A stretch of 12,833 bases of DNA from an uncultured Amylibacter sp. (GCA_937944065.1 CALDZS010000113.1:1-12833); one strand, 5' to 3'. Shown: positions 1 through 7,563, counted from the first letter of the stretch. Notes: generated from the sequence alone by a model not told the origin. Numbers and translations are program-made.

Positions 1-1038
1 CTGTGTCTGACATTCGTCGTCTTCTTTCTAACCAATCTTTCGCCCAACTTGGAAAAACTCGCCAAGACCGAGGCGAATATGCGCATGGATGATGCAGAAG
101 TATCTGCATGGCTTTACAAGCGTGGTTATTCACAGAATGTATTCAAAAAATATGGCGAATGGGTAGGCGTTGCCCCCTCTCGCAAATACACAGATGAGCG
201 CGGAGACACTTTCTCGCGCTGCTCTCGTCCCGAAATTCCTGCGATTGATGCCCCAGTATATTGCGGATTGCTGCAAGGTAATTGGGGATTTTCTACGGTT
301 TTCAAAGAAGAAGTCCGCGGTATCGTTGGAAAAAGGCTTGGCTTAACAGGCTGGCTTGCACTGTGCGTCTTGATGGTTATGGTACCTATGGCGCTGATTA
401 TCGGCGTTGTTGCTGGTATGCGTGAAGGTACACGCACCGACCGCAGCCTGTCTGCCTTGGCAATTATAACCACCGCCACACCAGAATATGTATCAGGTGT
501 TATTTTTATCGTGCTCTTTGCGTCGTCAAAAATGGGTATATCCCCGTTGTTGGCCGAATGGGGCTGGATAGAAGGACGCACCTTGTTCAAAGGGTCTGCC
601 GCCACTGCGGTTGACGATATAACCTTCGCAAACTTCACCCTACCTGTCATGGCGCTGGCGCTTTACGGCATGGGTTACATCGCCCGTATGACCCGTGCCT
701 CGATGGCAGAGGTCATGACAGCACAATACATTCGCACCGCGCGTCTTAAGGGCGTGTCGTTCAAGAACATCGTAATGAAGCACGCATTGCGTAACGCATT
801 GATCGCTCCATTCACCGTGATCATGTTGCAAATACCGTGGCTGATGACCGGTGTTGTGATCGTAGAAACCTTGTTCAATTATAAAGGTTTCGGTTGGACA
901 TTGGTGAATGCTGCGCAAAACAACGATGTAGAATTGCTGCTTGGCATTTCCGTTGTCGCCGTGATTGTCGTCCTCGCGACACAGCTGATATCCGATATCG
1001 GTTATGTTTATCTCAACCCACGCATCCGCGTCTCTTAA
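1..1038 (+). CDS. ABC importer inner-membrane permease, DppB/OppB type (5' truncated)
   Basis: The reading frame is open from base 1, so the true start lies upstream and the window begins inside the first membrane helix (LCLTFVVFFLTNLSPN). Membrane segments follow at about residues 116-140, 152-178, 212-228, 268-292 and 313-335 of the 345 visible residues. The cytoplasmic coupling (EAA-type) loop is about residues 241-270 (IRTARLKGVSF...HALRNALIAP), typical of BPD_transp_1 permeases of the peptide/opine/nickel class. Between helices 1 and 2 lies a long, probably periplasmic segment of about 100 residues with two cysteines (C74, C88) that could form a disulfide. Known role: one half of the translocation channel. 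The second permease and the ATPase follow directly, so this is one operon. The ligand is unknown because the binding-protein gene is not visible. Family assignment is secure; substrate is not. Confidence 0.93.
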   Translation: MCLTFVVFFLTNLSPNLEKLAKTEANMRMDDAEVSAWLYKRGYSQNVFKKYGEWVGVAPSRKYTDERGDTFSRCSRPEIPAIDAPVYCGLLQGNWGFSTVFKEEVRGIVGKRLGLTGWLALCVLMVMVPMALIIGVVAGMREGTRTDRSLSALAIITTATPEYVSGVIFIVLFASSKMGISPLLAEWGWIEGRTLFKGSAATAVDDITFANFTLPVMALALYGMGYIARMTRASMAEVMTAQYIRTARLKGVSFKNIVMKHALRNALIAPFTVIMLQIPWLMTGVVIVETLFNYKGFGWTLVNAAQNNDVELLLGISVVAVIVVLATQLISDIGYVYLNPRIRVS

Positions 1039-1045
1039 GGAAAGG
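1037..1045 (+). promoter_or_regulatory. Ribosome binding site that sets the start of the second permease
   Basis: The purine-rich AAGGAAAGG overlaps the stop codon of the first permease and lies 8 bases before ATG 1054. An in-frame GTG at 1045 would fall inside this site, so ATG 1054 is the better start. Confidence 0.6.
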
Positions 1046-1053
1046 TGATCGCA

Positions 1054-2259
1054 ATGGAAGCTTTATCAAGTTGGGAAATTTTCGTTCAGATCCTTATACG
1101 GTTTTATCCCGTATGGATCGGTATGGTGGTGATTTTCGCCGTCTCAATCGCAACCAAGTCTAAAACAGCCCTGTACGGTAAATTGTTCGACAGCCCTATC
1201 GGGATGTTCGGCTTTGCTATTGTGTTGTTTTGGGTGCTCACGGCGATCTTCGCCGACCTCATCATGACGCATGATGCATTGTCACAGGCATCGGGTATGA
1301 AGAACAAAGTTCCGGGAACGCCGCTACGCGGTGCCGAAGGTGAGACGTTCATGTGGTATCTATTAGGTGGAGACCATCTGGCACGGGATATCTTCTCTCG
1401 CATGGTCGCAGGCTCGCGTATTGTTCTAACAATCGCTCCGCTCGCTACGGTGTTTGCGTTCATGGTAGGTATCACACTGGGTTTACCCGCTGGCTATTTC
1501 GCAGGACGTATGGATACGATCCTTAGCTTCATTGCAAACCTTGTGTTGGCTTTCCCAGTAATCTTGTTGTTCTTCCTTTTGGTCACACCAGAAATTCGTT
1601 CGGCAGGCTACGAGATACCCATCTGGGGCGGTAAAACTTGGATTACTTCGATCCCAAATATGATGGCAGCAGTGCTGTTCGTGTTCCCGATCATATTCTT
1701 TTGTATCTTGTGGCAATCCCGCTTCTATGTGGTACCGAAGAAACGCAACATATTGATCGCGATTACCTTGGTGCTAGGTCTATGGGCCTACTCGGGCTTA
1801 ACGTTCAACGCGGACCCGCTGGGTATCTTTGCGATGGATCCAAACGTGTTGAACATCTTTGTATCTGTTGTATTCGTGAACTCGCCCACCGTGTTCAGAA
1901 TTGTGCGTGGTGTGACGATGGATATCAAAACGCGCGACTATGTCGCCGCGGCGCAAACTCGAGGTGAAGGGTCATGGTATATCATGCTGTGGGAAATCTT
2001 GCCCAACGCACGTGGCCCGCTGATCGTCGATTTCTGTCTACGCATCGGCTACACCACTATCCTGTTGGGTACTTTGGGCTTCTTTGGTCTTGGCCTGTCG
2101 CCGGAAAGTGCAGATTGGGGAACAACGATTAATGATGGCCGCAAGTTGCTGACCATCTATGCCCACCCTGCTCTGCCACCAGCAATTGCGCTGATGACTT
2201 TGGTATTGGGACTAAACTTGCTCGCCGATGGATTGCGCGAAGAAAGCTTGAAGGATTGA
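1054..2259 (+). CDS. ABC importer inner-membrane permease, DppC/OppC type, long variant
   Basis: 401 residues from ATG 1054, chosen over GTG 1045 because of the Shine-Dalgarno at 1037-1045. This is long for the DppC family (usually about 280-300). The family hallmark is at residues 104-122 (LLGGDHLARDIFSRMVAG) and the EAA coupling loop at about 295-320 (RDYVAAAQTRG...WEILPNARGP). Membrane segments are seen near 17-34, 51-71, 125-147, 155-178, 203-221, 231-249, 264-282, 325-347 and 372-392. The extra length comes from an N-terminal helix before the usual first helix and from an insert of about 60-70 residues (roughly 190-260) carrying two further hydrophobic stretches just before the coupling loop. 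It should pair with the upstream permease to form the channel. The ATPase gene starts 2 bases after its stop, implying tight co-translation. Substrate unknown. Confidence 0.93.
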   Translation: MEALSSWEIFVQILIRFYPVWIGMVVIFAVSIATKSKTALYGKLFDSPIGMFGFAIVLFWVLTAIFADLIMTHDALSQASGMKNKVPGTPLRGAEGETFMWYLLGGDHLARDIFSRMVAGSRIVLTIAPLATVFAFMVGITLGLPAGYFAGRMDTILSFIANLVLAFPVILLFFLLVTPEIRSAGYEIPIWGGKTWITSIPNMMAAVLFVFPIIFFCILWQSRFYVVPKKRNILIAITLVLGLWAYSGLTFNADPLGIFAMDPNVLNIFVSVVFVNSPTVFRIVRGVTMDIKTRDYVAAAQTRGEGSWYIMLWEILPNARGPLIVDFCLRIGYTTILLGTLGFFGLGLSPESADWGTTINDGRKLLTIYAHPALPPAIALMTLVLGLNLLADGLREESLKD

Positions 2260-2261
2260 TC

Positions 2262-4346
2262 ATGACGAAATGGGATTATGACGGACCAATTCTTGAAATC
2301 GAAAACCTGTCGATTTCGTTCTTCACACGCGCGGGTGAAATTCCCGCCGTGATGGATTTCTCAACCACTGTGATGCCAGGCGAAGCCATGGGCGTCGTAG
2401 GTGAAAGCGGTTGTGGTAAATCCACCGTGGCGCTGGGCGTGATGCAAGACTTGGGCGTAAACGGTAAAATCGTTGGCGGATCAATCAAGTTCAAAGGTCG
2501 TGACCTAAACTTGATGAGCCAAGAAGAACTGCGCGATTTGCGCGGCTCTGAAATTGCCATGATCTATCAAGAGCCGATGGCCTCGCTGAACCCAGCGATG
2601 AAAATCGGTAAACAGCTGATGGAAGTGCCGATGATCCACGAAGGCAGCTCTAAAGAAGACGCTTATGCCTTGGCAATCGAAGTGGTCGAGGCCGTGCGCC
2701 TGCCAGACCCAAAGCGAATTCTAGAGGCGTTTCCGCACCAACTGTCAGGTGGCCAACAACAACGTATCGTGATTGCGATGGCGTTGATGTCAAAACCATC
2801 CTTGCTGATCTTGGACGAACCAACGACAGCACTTGATGTAACCGTCGAGGCGGGTATTGTTGATTTGGTCAAAGACCTTGGCGAAAAGTTCGGAACATCA
2901 ATGCTTTTCATCAGTCACAATCTGGGACTGATCTTGGATACATGTGATCGTATATGCGTAATGTATTCAGGCGAAGCTGTCGAAACGGGATCTATCGAAG
3001 ACGTGTTTGACAAGATGCGTCATCCGTATACACAAGCTTTGTTCCGTTCGATCCCGCTTCCGGGTGCTGACAAGAATGCCCGCCCCTTGGTGGCCATACC
3101 GGGTAATTTCCCACTGCCTCATGAACGCCCCAACGGATGTAATTTTGGCCCGCGCTGTGATTATTTTCAGGAAGGTCGTTGTAACTTGTCAGCGATCAAC
3201 ATGACCGGCATTGACGAAAACCACCGCCATGACAGCCGGTGCTTACGGATTAATGAAATCGATTGGGATGCACCGATTGCGGCGGCAGTGGATGTGAAAT
3301 CAAACCCGCCCGGCGAAGTCGTGTTAAAGGTTGATAACCTAAAGAAATACTACGAGGTGTCGGCCAACGCTATGTTTGGCGGCAAACAAAAGAAGGTGGT
3401 TAAGGCAAATGAAACCTTAACATTTGAAGCGCGCGAAAGCGAAACCTTGGCTATCGTGGGCGAATCTGGCTGCGGTAAATCCACATTAGCCAAAGTGCTA
3501 ATGGGTCTAGAAACCGCCACCGAAGGATCAGTTAACGTGATGGGCAAAGAATTGTCCCAAGTGATGATCGAAGACCGCGACACAAAAACCGTTTCAGACA
3601 TTCAAATGGTATTTCAAAACCCGTTCGACACGTTGAACCCTTCAATGACCGTCGGCAGTCAAATCATTCGTGCATTAGAGATTTTTGGCGTTGGTGACAC
3701 CGAGGAGGAACGGCGTGACAGGATGCTTGTGCTACTTGATTTGGTGAAATTGCCGCGTGAATTTGCCGATCGTATGCCGCGCCAACTGTCTGGTGGCCAA
3801 AAGCAACGTGTAGGTATCGCGCGTGCCTTTGCTGGTCAGGCACAAATTGTTGTGGCTGATGAACCCGTGTCAGCACTCGACGTATCCGTGCAGGCGGCGG
3901 TGACCGATCTGCTGATGGAAATTCAGCGCGAAAACAACACCACGTTGCTGTTCATCAGTCACGATCTATCGATCGTGCGGTATTTATCAGACCGCGTGTT
4001 GGTTATGTATCTGGGGCATGTGGTGGAAATGGGAACAACCGATCAGGTGTTCCAACCACCTTATCATCCTTATACCGAGGCGCTGCTATCGGCGGTGCCA
4101 ATTGCGGATACTAGTATCCAGAAGAAACGGATTGTTTTGGACGGTGACATCCCATCAGCTATGAACCCGCCAACAGGTTGCCCATTCCAAACGCGGTGTA
4201 ACCACAAAGGCAATGTAGAGGGCAACCTGTGCGATACAGAAGTTCCGCCTTTGCGTACATTGGACAGCGGGTTGCAGATCAAGTGTCATCTATCCGACAA
4301 ATGGCTGGACGAGATGGAGCCCGTCATAAAGATGGCGGCAGAATAA
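2262..4346 (+). CDS. Dual-domain ABC transporter ATPase (DppD-DppF-type fusion)
   Basis: 694 residues from ATG 2262; AAGGA at 2251-2255 sits 6 bases upstream, and an in-frame TTG at 2256 is rejected. It contains two full nucleotide-binding domains. Domain 1 has Walker A GESGCGKST at 47-55, signature LSGGQQQR at 161-168 and Walker B LLILDEP at 181-187. Domain 2 has Walker A at 400-408, signature LSGGQKQR at 509-516 and Walker B VVADEP at 530-535. Each half ends in an oligopeptide-transporter C-terminal extension (oligo_HPY type) with four conserved cysteines: around NGCNFGPRC in half 1 and TGCPFQTRC in half 2. In related transporters such as DppD these cysteines bind an iron-sulfur cluster. 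It is the energy-coupling subunit for the two upstream permeases. All catalytic motifs look intact, so both ATP sites are probably active. Last gene of the operon. Confidence 0.96.
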   Translation: MTKWDYDGPILEIENLSISFFTRAGEIPAVMDFSTTVMPGEAMGVVGESGCGKSTVALGVMQDLGVNGKIVGGSIKFKGRDLNLMSQEELRDLRGSEIAMIYQEPMASLNPAMKIGKQLMEVPMIHEGSSKEDAYALAIEVVEAVRLPDPKRILEAFPHQLSGGQQQRIVIAMALMSKPSLLILDEPTTALDVTVEAGIVDLVKDLGEKFGTSMLFISHNLGLILDTCDRICVMYSGEAVETGSIEDVFDKMRHPYTQALFRSIPLPGADKNARPLVAIPGNFPLPHERPNGCNFGPRCDYFQEGRCNLSAINMTGIDENHRHDSRCLRINEIDWDAPIAAAVDVKSNPPGEVVLKVDNLKKYYEVSANAMFGGKQKKVVKANETLTFEARESETLAIVGESGCGKSTLAKVLMGLETATEGSVNVMGKELSQVMIEDRDTKTVSDIQMVFQNPFDTLNPSMTVGSQIIRALEIFGVGDTEEERRDRMLVLLDLVKLPREFADRMPRQLSGGQKQRVGIARAFAGQAQIVVADEPVSALDVSVQAAVTDLLMEIQRENNTTLLFISHDLSIVRYLSDRVLVMYLGHVVEMGTTDQVFQPPYHPYTEALLSAVPIADTSIQKKRIVLDGDIPSAMNPPTGCPFQTRCNHKGNVEGNLCDTEVPPLRTLDSGLQIKCHLSDKWLDEMEPVIKMAAE

Positions 4347-4372
4347 TCCGACGCCAATTAAACGAATGTAAT

Positions 4373-4392
4373 AAGGGGGCTTTGGCCCCCTT
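4373..4392. terminator. Hairpin terminator between convergent genes
   Basis: A perfect 8-bp inverted repeat (AAGGGGGC / GCCCCCTT, loop TTTG) lies 26 bases after the ATPase stop and 9 bases before the 3' end of the convergent small gene. The downstream tract TTTCCTTT is only moderately T-rich. The position between two converging stops suggests it serves both directions. Confidence 0.75.
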
Positions 4393-4401
4393 TCCTTTGG
4401 A

Positions 4402-4749
4402 TCAGTTCAAATCATTGTAACGTCCAACGGTGAAATTCCCCTGCCCATCCACAAATCGTAAATCTAACCCGCGCTTATGAATGTCTACCGCGTAACAAAC
4501 CCAATCCGAATTGGGCGGCCATTGCGAACAGTACTCATCATCATCAACACGCCAATTACCCCAACTCGCTTCGCCCGCATCATAAAGTGTTTTACCCGAT
4601 GGTTTAAAATCTTGCCTCGCGCCGTCATACTGCAAACTACGTGATGTCAGCGCGTGCTCAATCTCGGCCCCGTTCAACGCGCGCCAGTCTTGCGCGGATG
4701 CTCCAGCCGCTAAAAACACCGCTGCCAAAACCAACACTGCTAATCTCAT
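4402..4749 (-). CDS. Small exported protein of unknown function
   Basis: 115 residues. The N-terminus is a clear Sec signal peptide: MRLAVLVLAAVFLAAGASAQ, with a hydrophobic core and an AxA cleavage site giving a mature start near Q20. The mature protein of about 95 residues is rich in tryptophan and acidic residues and has just two cysteines, in a YCSQWPPNSDWVCY segment (about residues 73-86). They are spaced for a disulfide, which fits the periplasm. An almost ideal AAGGAGG (4757-4763) lies 7 bases before the ATG, so translation is well supported. It is transcribed divergently from purB and converges on the ABC operon, so neither neighbour indicates a function. I do not recognise the family with confidence; the overall pattern (W..LNG.EI...L, SG.TLYD.G, WG.WRV) looks like a conserved alphaproteobacterial periplasmic protein. 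No catalytic motif is evident. Confidence 0.85.
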   Translation of the reverse strand: MRLAVLVLAAVFLAAGASAQDWRALNGAEIEHALTSRSLQYDGARQDFKPSGKTLYDAGEASWGNWRVDDDEYCSQWPPNSDWVCYAVDIHKRGLDLRFVDGQGNFTVGRYNDLN

Positions 4750-4756
4750 CCCATCG

Positions 4757-4763
4757 CCTCCTT
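4757..4763 (-). promoter_or_regulatory. Strong Shine-Dalgarno for the small exported protein
   Basis: On the - strand this reads AAGGAGG, 7 bases before the ATG at 4749. It separates the true start from an out-of-frame ATG five bases earlier, which would hit a stop after two codons. Confidence 0.6.
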
Positions 4764-4790
4764 GTCTTACCTTGTCGACCTGTTTAATAG
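4762..4790 (+). promoter_or_regulatory. Possible purB promoter
   Basis: TTGTCT (4762-4767) and TAATAG (4785-4790) are 17 bases apart; TTTAAT at 4783-4788 is an alternative -10. This lies about 40 bases before the purB ATG, and the -35 overlaps the ribosome site of the divergent gene. Matches are modest and the call is tentative. Confidence 0.25.
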
Positions 4791-4828
4791 ATCAGCCATT
4801 GCTTTCACACTCAAAAGGCCGTCATCAC

Positions 4829-6133
4829 ATGATCCCACGTTATTCCCGCCCCGAAATGGTTGCAATCTGGTCGCCAGAGACCAAATTCCGTATTTGGTAC
4901 GAGATCGAGGCACATGCATGCGACGCCATGGCAAAAATGGGAACGATCCCGCAAGCCAACGCCGACGCAGTGTGGAAAGCCAAAGACGTAGAATTCGATG
5001 TCGCCCGCATTGACGAGATTGAAGCCGTGACCAAACATGACGTGATTGCATTTCTAACACACTTGGCTGAGCATGTTGGATCTGATGAGGCTCGTTTTGT
5101 ACACCAGGGCATGACATCATCAGATGTTTTGGACACATGCCTGAACGTTCAGCTTGTGCGTGCGTCTGATATCTTGATCGAAGACCTAAAAGGTTTGATG
5201 GCAGCGCTGAAAAAACGTGCACTGGAGCATAAAGACACTGTACGCGTTGGCCGCTCGCACGGCATTCACGCAGAACCCACAACAATGGGTCTGACTTTCG
5301 CGCGTTTCTACGCTGAAATGGACCGTAACCTGACACGTCTTCAGGCCGCCCGCGAAGAGATATCTACCGGTGCCATTTCTGGCGCAATCGGTACGTTCGC
5401 CAATGTTGACCCTGCTGTAGAAGAGCATGTGTGCAAAAAACTCGGCCTTAAGCCTGAACCGATCTCCACACAAGTCATCCCGCGCGACCGCCATGCGATG
5501 TTCTTTTCCGTGCTGGGTGTGATCGCTTCGTCCATGGAAAACATCGTCATCGAAATTCGCCACATGCAACGCACCGAAGTTCTAGAGGGTGCCGAATTTT
5601 TCTCTATGGGGCAAAAAGGCTCTTCTGCGATGCCGCACAAAAAAAACCCGATCCTAACAGAAAACCTAACTGGGCTTGCGCGCCTTGTGCGCATGACTGT
5701 GATCCCTGCGATGGAAAACGTCGCTTTGTGGCACGAGCGCGATATTTCACACTCTTCCGTGGAACGCACAATCGCACCAGACGCGACCATCACATTGAAC
5801 TTTGCGCTAAAGCGTTTGACTGGTGTGATCGAAAAAATGCTTATTTTTCCTGAAAACATGCTCGACAACATGAACAAATTTCCGGGACTAGTGATGAGCC
5901 AGCGCGTTCTTCTTGCGCTGACACAAGCTGGCGTTTCTCGTGAAGATGCCTATTCTATGGTGCAGCGTAATGCATTGAAAGTTTGGGAACACCGCGTCGA
6001 TTTCCAAGAGGAATTGTTAGCAGACAAAGATGTTGTTGCCGCTCTTGGCGAAGATGGTATCAAACAAAAGTTCAATATGGACTATCACACGAAACATGTG
6101 GACACGATATTCGCACGTGTATTCGGCGGCTAG
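4829..6133 (+). CDS. purB: Adenylosuccinate lyase
   Basis: 434 residues, the normal length for this class of PurB. It is a cytosolic homotetramer of the fumarase/aspartase superfamily. It cleaves SAICAR to AICAR plus fumarate, and adenylosuccinate to AMP plus fumarate. Visible signatures: TKHD with H70; the MTSSDVLDT block (95-103) lining the active site; GRSHGIHAEPTT (141-152) with H144 and H147, one being the expected catalytic histidine; and the superfamily signature GSSAMPHKKNP (264-274), whose serine region supplies the catalytic base in characterised enzymes. ATG 4829 is chosen because MIPRYSRPEMVAIW is the usual PurB N-terminus; the frame is open further upstream to a TTG at 4772, but those residues are unlike PurB and overlap the divergent promoter region. 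AAAAGG lies at 4813-4818. It works with PurC, encoded in the next + strand operon, on consecutive steps. Confidence 0.97.
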   Translation: MIPRYSRPEMVAIWSPETKFRIWYEIEAHACDAMAKMGTIPQANADAVWKAKDVEFDVARIDEIEAVTKHDVIAFLTHLAEHVGSDEARFVHQGMTSSDVLDTCLNVQLVRASDILIEDLKGLMAALKKRALEHKDTVRVGRSHGIHAEPTTMGLTFARFYAEMDRNLTRLQAAREEISTGAISGAIGTFANVDPAVEEHVCKKLGLKPEPISTQVIPRDRHAMFFSVLGVIASSMENIVIEIRHMQRTEVLEGAEFFSMGQKGSSAMPHKKNPILTENLTGLARLVRMTVIPAMENVALWHERDISHSSVERTIAPDATITLNFALKRLTGVIEKMLIFPENMLDNMNKFPGLVMSQRVLLALTQAGVSREDAYSMVQRNALKVWEHRVDFQEELLADKDVVAALGEDGIKQKFNMDYHTKHVDTIFARVFGG

Positions 6134-6179
6134 TTCGGAGAACCTGAAAATAGGTTTTTGTAAAAATTTAGTAAATATG

Positions 6180-6210
6180 AAAAAGAGTGACCAAGGTCAC
6201 TCTTTTTTTT
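6180..6210. terminator. Strong bidirectional Rho-independent terminator after purB
   Basis: A 13-bp inverted repeat (AAAAAGAGTGACC at 6180-6192, GGTCACTCTTTTT at 6195-6207) is followed by a run of eight T (6203-6210). A-rich sequence on the left side gives a matching U-tract on the other strand, so it can stop both purB transcription and read-through from the convergent zeta-subunit gene. Confidence 0.93.
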
Positions 6211-6275
6211 GTGCTTAAGGTACATAGTGAAGTTGCACCTTTTCAAGAATGACTTTGAAAGATCATCGGCGCGGG

Positions 6276-6302
6276 GGACAAAAGTCCTAGAGAATTATCT
6301 CT
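6276..6302. other. Two adjacent short hairpins in the purB / zeta-subunit gap
   Basis: In the 207-base gap between the two convergent stops, after the terminator, there are two back-to-back inverted repeats: GGAC-AAAA-GTCC (6276-6287) and AGAGA-ATTA-TCTCT (6289-6302). Neither has a U-tract. They may be part of the 3' untranslated region of the - strand gene. No tRNA or open frame is seen in this gap. Confidence 0.3.
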
Positions 6303-6340
6303 GCAACATTTGCGTGTTTAAGCCCGCGTCGATTTTTATC

Positions 6341-6655
6341 TTAAGCCTCTGAAATCAATTGGCCTTTTGCCTCGACCATCAGCTCACTCATCTTATTGCG
6401 AATTTCTTCTTCTGACGCTTTCGATCCTAGATCTCCAGATAGTTTACGGTAAACATCTTCGTCGCCCGCCTCTTCGAAATCGGATTTAACCACTTCAACG
6501 GCATATGCTTTGGCATCATCACCGGACTTACCCAGCAATTCAGCAGCCCAAAGACCCAACAATTTGTTGCGGCGCGCCTCTGCCTTGAATTTCATTTCTG
6601 CATCATGCGCGTATTTGTTTTCAAACGCGTTTTCACGATCATCGAAAGTGCTCAT
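6341..6655 (-). CDS. F1Fo-ATPase inhibitor zeta subunit (DUF1476)
   Basis: 104 residues, the same length as the Paracoccus denitrificans zeta subunit, which it resembles throughout: MSTFDDRENAFENKYAHDAE at the N-terminus, then FKAEARRNKLLGLWAAELLG, KAYAVEVVKSDFEE and GDEDVYRKL. In Paracoccus this protein binds F1 and blocks ATP hydrolysis by the ATP synthase; the inhibitory part is the N-terminal helix. It is cytosolic, largely helical and rich in charged residues, with no signal peptide or cysteine. AGGAGA (6661-6666) is 5 bases before the ATG. The gene is a single unit, convergent with purB and divergent from purC, and far from any ATP synthase gene visible here. Family assignment is strong. 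The exact role in this organism is inferred, since inhibitory strength is known to differ between alphaproteobacterial zeta proteins. Confidence 0.93.
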   Translation of the reverse strand: MSTFDDRENAFENKYAHDAEMKFKAEARRNKLLGLWAAELLGKSGDDAKAYAVEVVKSDFEEAGDEDVYRKLSGDLGSKASEEEIRNKMSELMVEAKGQLISEA

Positions 6656-6734
6656 TTCATTCTCCTAAAATAATGGCCTCGCTATCTAATATGGAGTGAT
6701 TTGCACCGTTCCTCAAGATGCCATCGGTCTTATC

Positions 6735-6763
6735 TTGTTCAAATACCTCTGATTGCCTATAGA
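6735..6763 (+). promoter_or_regulatory. Candidate sigma-70 promoter of the purC-purS-purQ operon
   Basis: TTGTTC (6735-6740) and TATAGA (6758-6763) are separated by exactly 17 bases, ending 35 bases before the purC ATG. No obvious PurR-type operator is seen in the 143-base gap. Confidence 0.4.
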
Positions 6764-6798
6764 GTGCGTAAAGACTCACCAGATCACGGGGACAGCTT

Positions 6799-7563
6799 AT
6801 GGCGCGCGGTGCAAAGATTTACGAAGGCAAGGCCAAGATCCTGTACGAAGGACCCGAACCTGGTACGATAATTCAATATTTCAAAGACGATGCAACTGCG
6901 TTCAACGCAGAGAAGAAAGACGTGATCGAAGGCAAAGGCGCATTAAACAATCGCTTTTGCGAACATATTATGACCGGTCTAAACTCGTTGGGGATGCCGA
7001 CGCATTTTATTCGACGGATCAACGCGCGTGAACAACTTTGCCATAAGGTCGAAATTATTCCGTTAGAAGTAATCGTTCGCAACGTGTCTGCTGGTTCAAT
7101 GGCAAAACGTTTGGGTATGGACGAAGGCGTTCAATTGTCGCGCCCACTGGTAGAGTTTTCGTACAAAGACGACAGCTTGGGTGATCCCTTGGTGGCCGAA
7201 GAACATATCGAAGTCATGCAATGGGCAACACGGTCAGAACTGGAAAGCATGATCGACATGGCATTTCGCGTGAATGATTACCTATCAGGTATGATGCACG
7301 GTATCGGGATCAAACTAATCGATTTCAAGATCGAATTTGGCCGTCAGTACGACGAACAGGACGGAATGATGAACCTGTTACTTGCAGACGAGATCAGCCC
7401 AGATAGCTGCCGGCTGTGGGACATTGAAACGGGTGCCAAACTCGACAAAGATGTATTCCGCCGTGATCTAGGTAACTTGGCAGACGCTTATACCGAAGTC
7501 GCACGTCGTCTAAATATATTGCCAAAGGGCGGAACCGCCTCTGGCCCTCAACTTGTTAAATAA
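6799..7563 (+). CDS. purC: Phosphoribosylaminoimidazole-succinocarboxamide synthase (SAICAR synthetase)
   Basis: 254 residues, full length. It is a cytosolic ATP-dependent enzyme joining CAIR with L-aspartate to give SAICAR, the substrate of PurB. Both family signatures are present: IIPLEVIVRNVSAGS (86-100) and LIDFKIEFG (173-181). The nucleotide-binding N-terminus is YEGKAKILYEG (8-18), and DEISPDSCRLWD (197-208) is the conserved block around the substrate site. The start at ATG 6799 gives the expected short N-terminus (MARGAKIYEGKAK), and GGGGACAGCTT just upstream supplies a moderate ribosome site. It is first in an operon with purS (10-base gap) and purQ (1-base gap), preceded by a candidate sigma-70 promoter. 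Nothing looks degraded. Confidence 0.97.
   Translation: MARGAKIYEGKAKILYEGPEPGTIIQYFKDDATAFNAEKKDVIEGKGALNNRFCEHIMTGLNSLGMPTHFIRRINAREQLCHKVEIIPLEVIVRNVSAGSMAKRLGMDEGVQLSRPLVEFSYKDDSLGDPLVAEEHIEVMQWATRSELESMIDMAFRVNDYLSGMMHGIGIKLIDFKIEFGRQYDEQDGMMNLLLADEISPDSCRLWDIETGAKLDKDVFRRDLGNLADAYTEVARRLNILPKGGTASGPQLVK

Noticed and set aside
49..51. TTG 49 as start of the first permease
   Set aside because: The frame is open to base 1 and the upstream residues form part of the first membrane helix, so the gene is truncated by the window edge.
126..650. 174-codon open frame on the - strand
   Set aside because: It lies wholly antisense to the first permease, which has clear family features, and its translation shows no recognisable domain or ribosome site.
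1045..1053. GTG 1045 as start of the second permease
   Set aside because: It lies within the Shine-Dalgarno; ATG 1054 has correct spacing.
4772..4828. N-terminal extension of purB from TTG 4772
   Set aside because: It adds residues unlike PurB and runs through the divergent promoter region; ATG 4829 gives the standard N-terminus.
4767..5336. 189-codon - strand open frame overlapping the start of purB
   Set aside because: Antisense to a well-supported enzyme; the translation is rich in Arg, Cys and Gln without domain features.
5341..5877. 178-codon - strand open frame inside purB
   Set aside because: Shadow of purB codon usage; no plausible start signal or family resemblance.
6211..6340. 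Possible tRNA or other structured RNA gene
   Set aside because: No cloverleaf, T-loop GTTC motif or other known RNA signature; only short hairpins.
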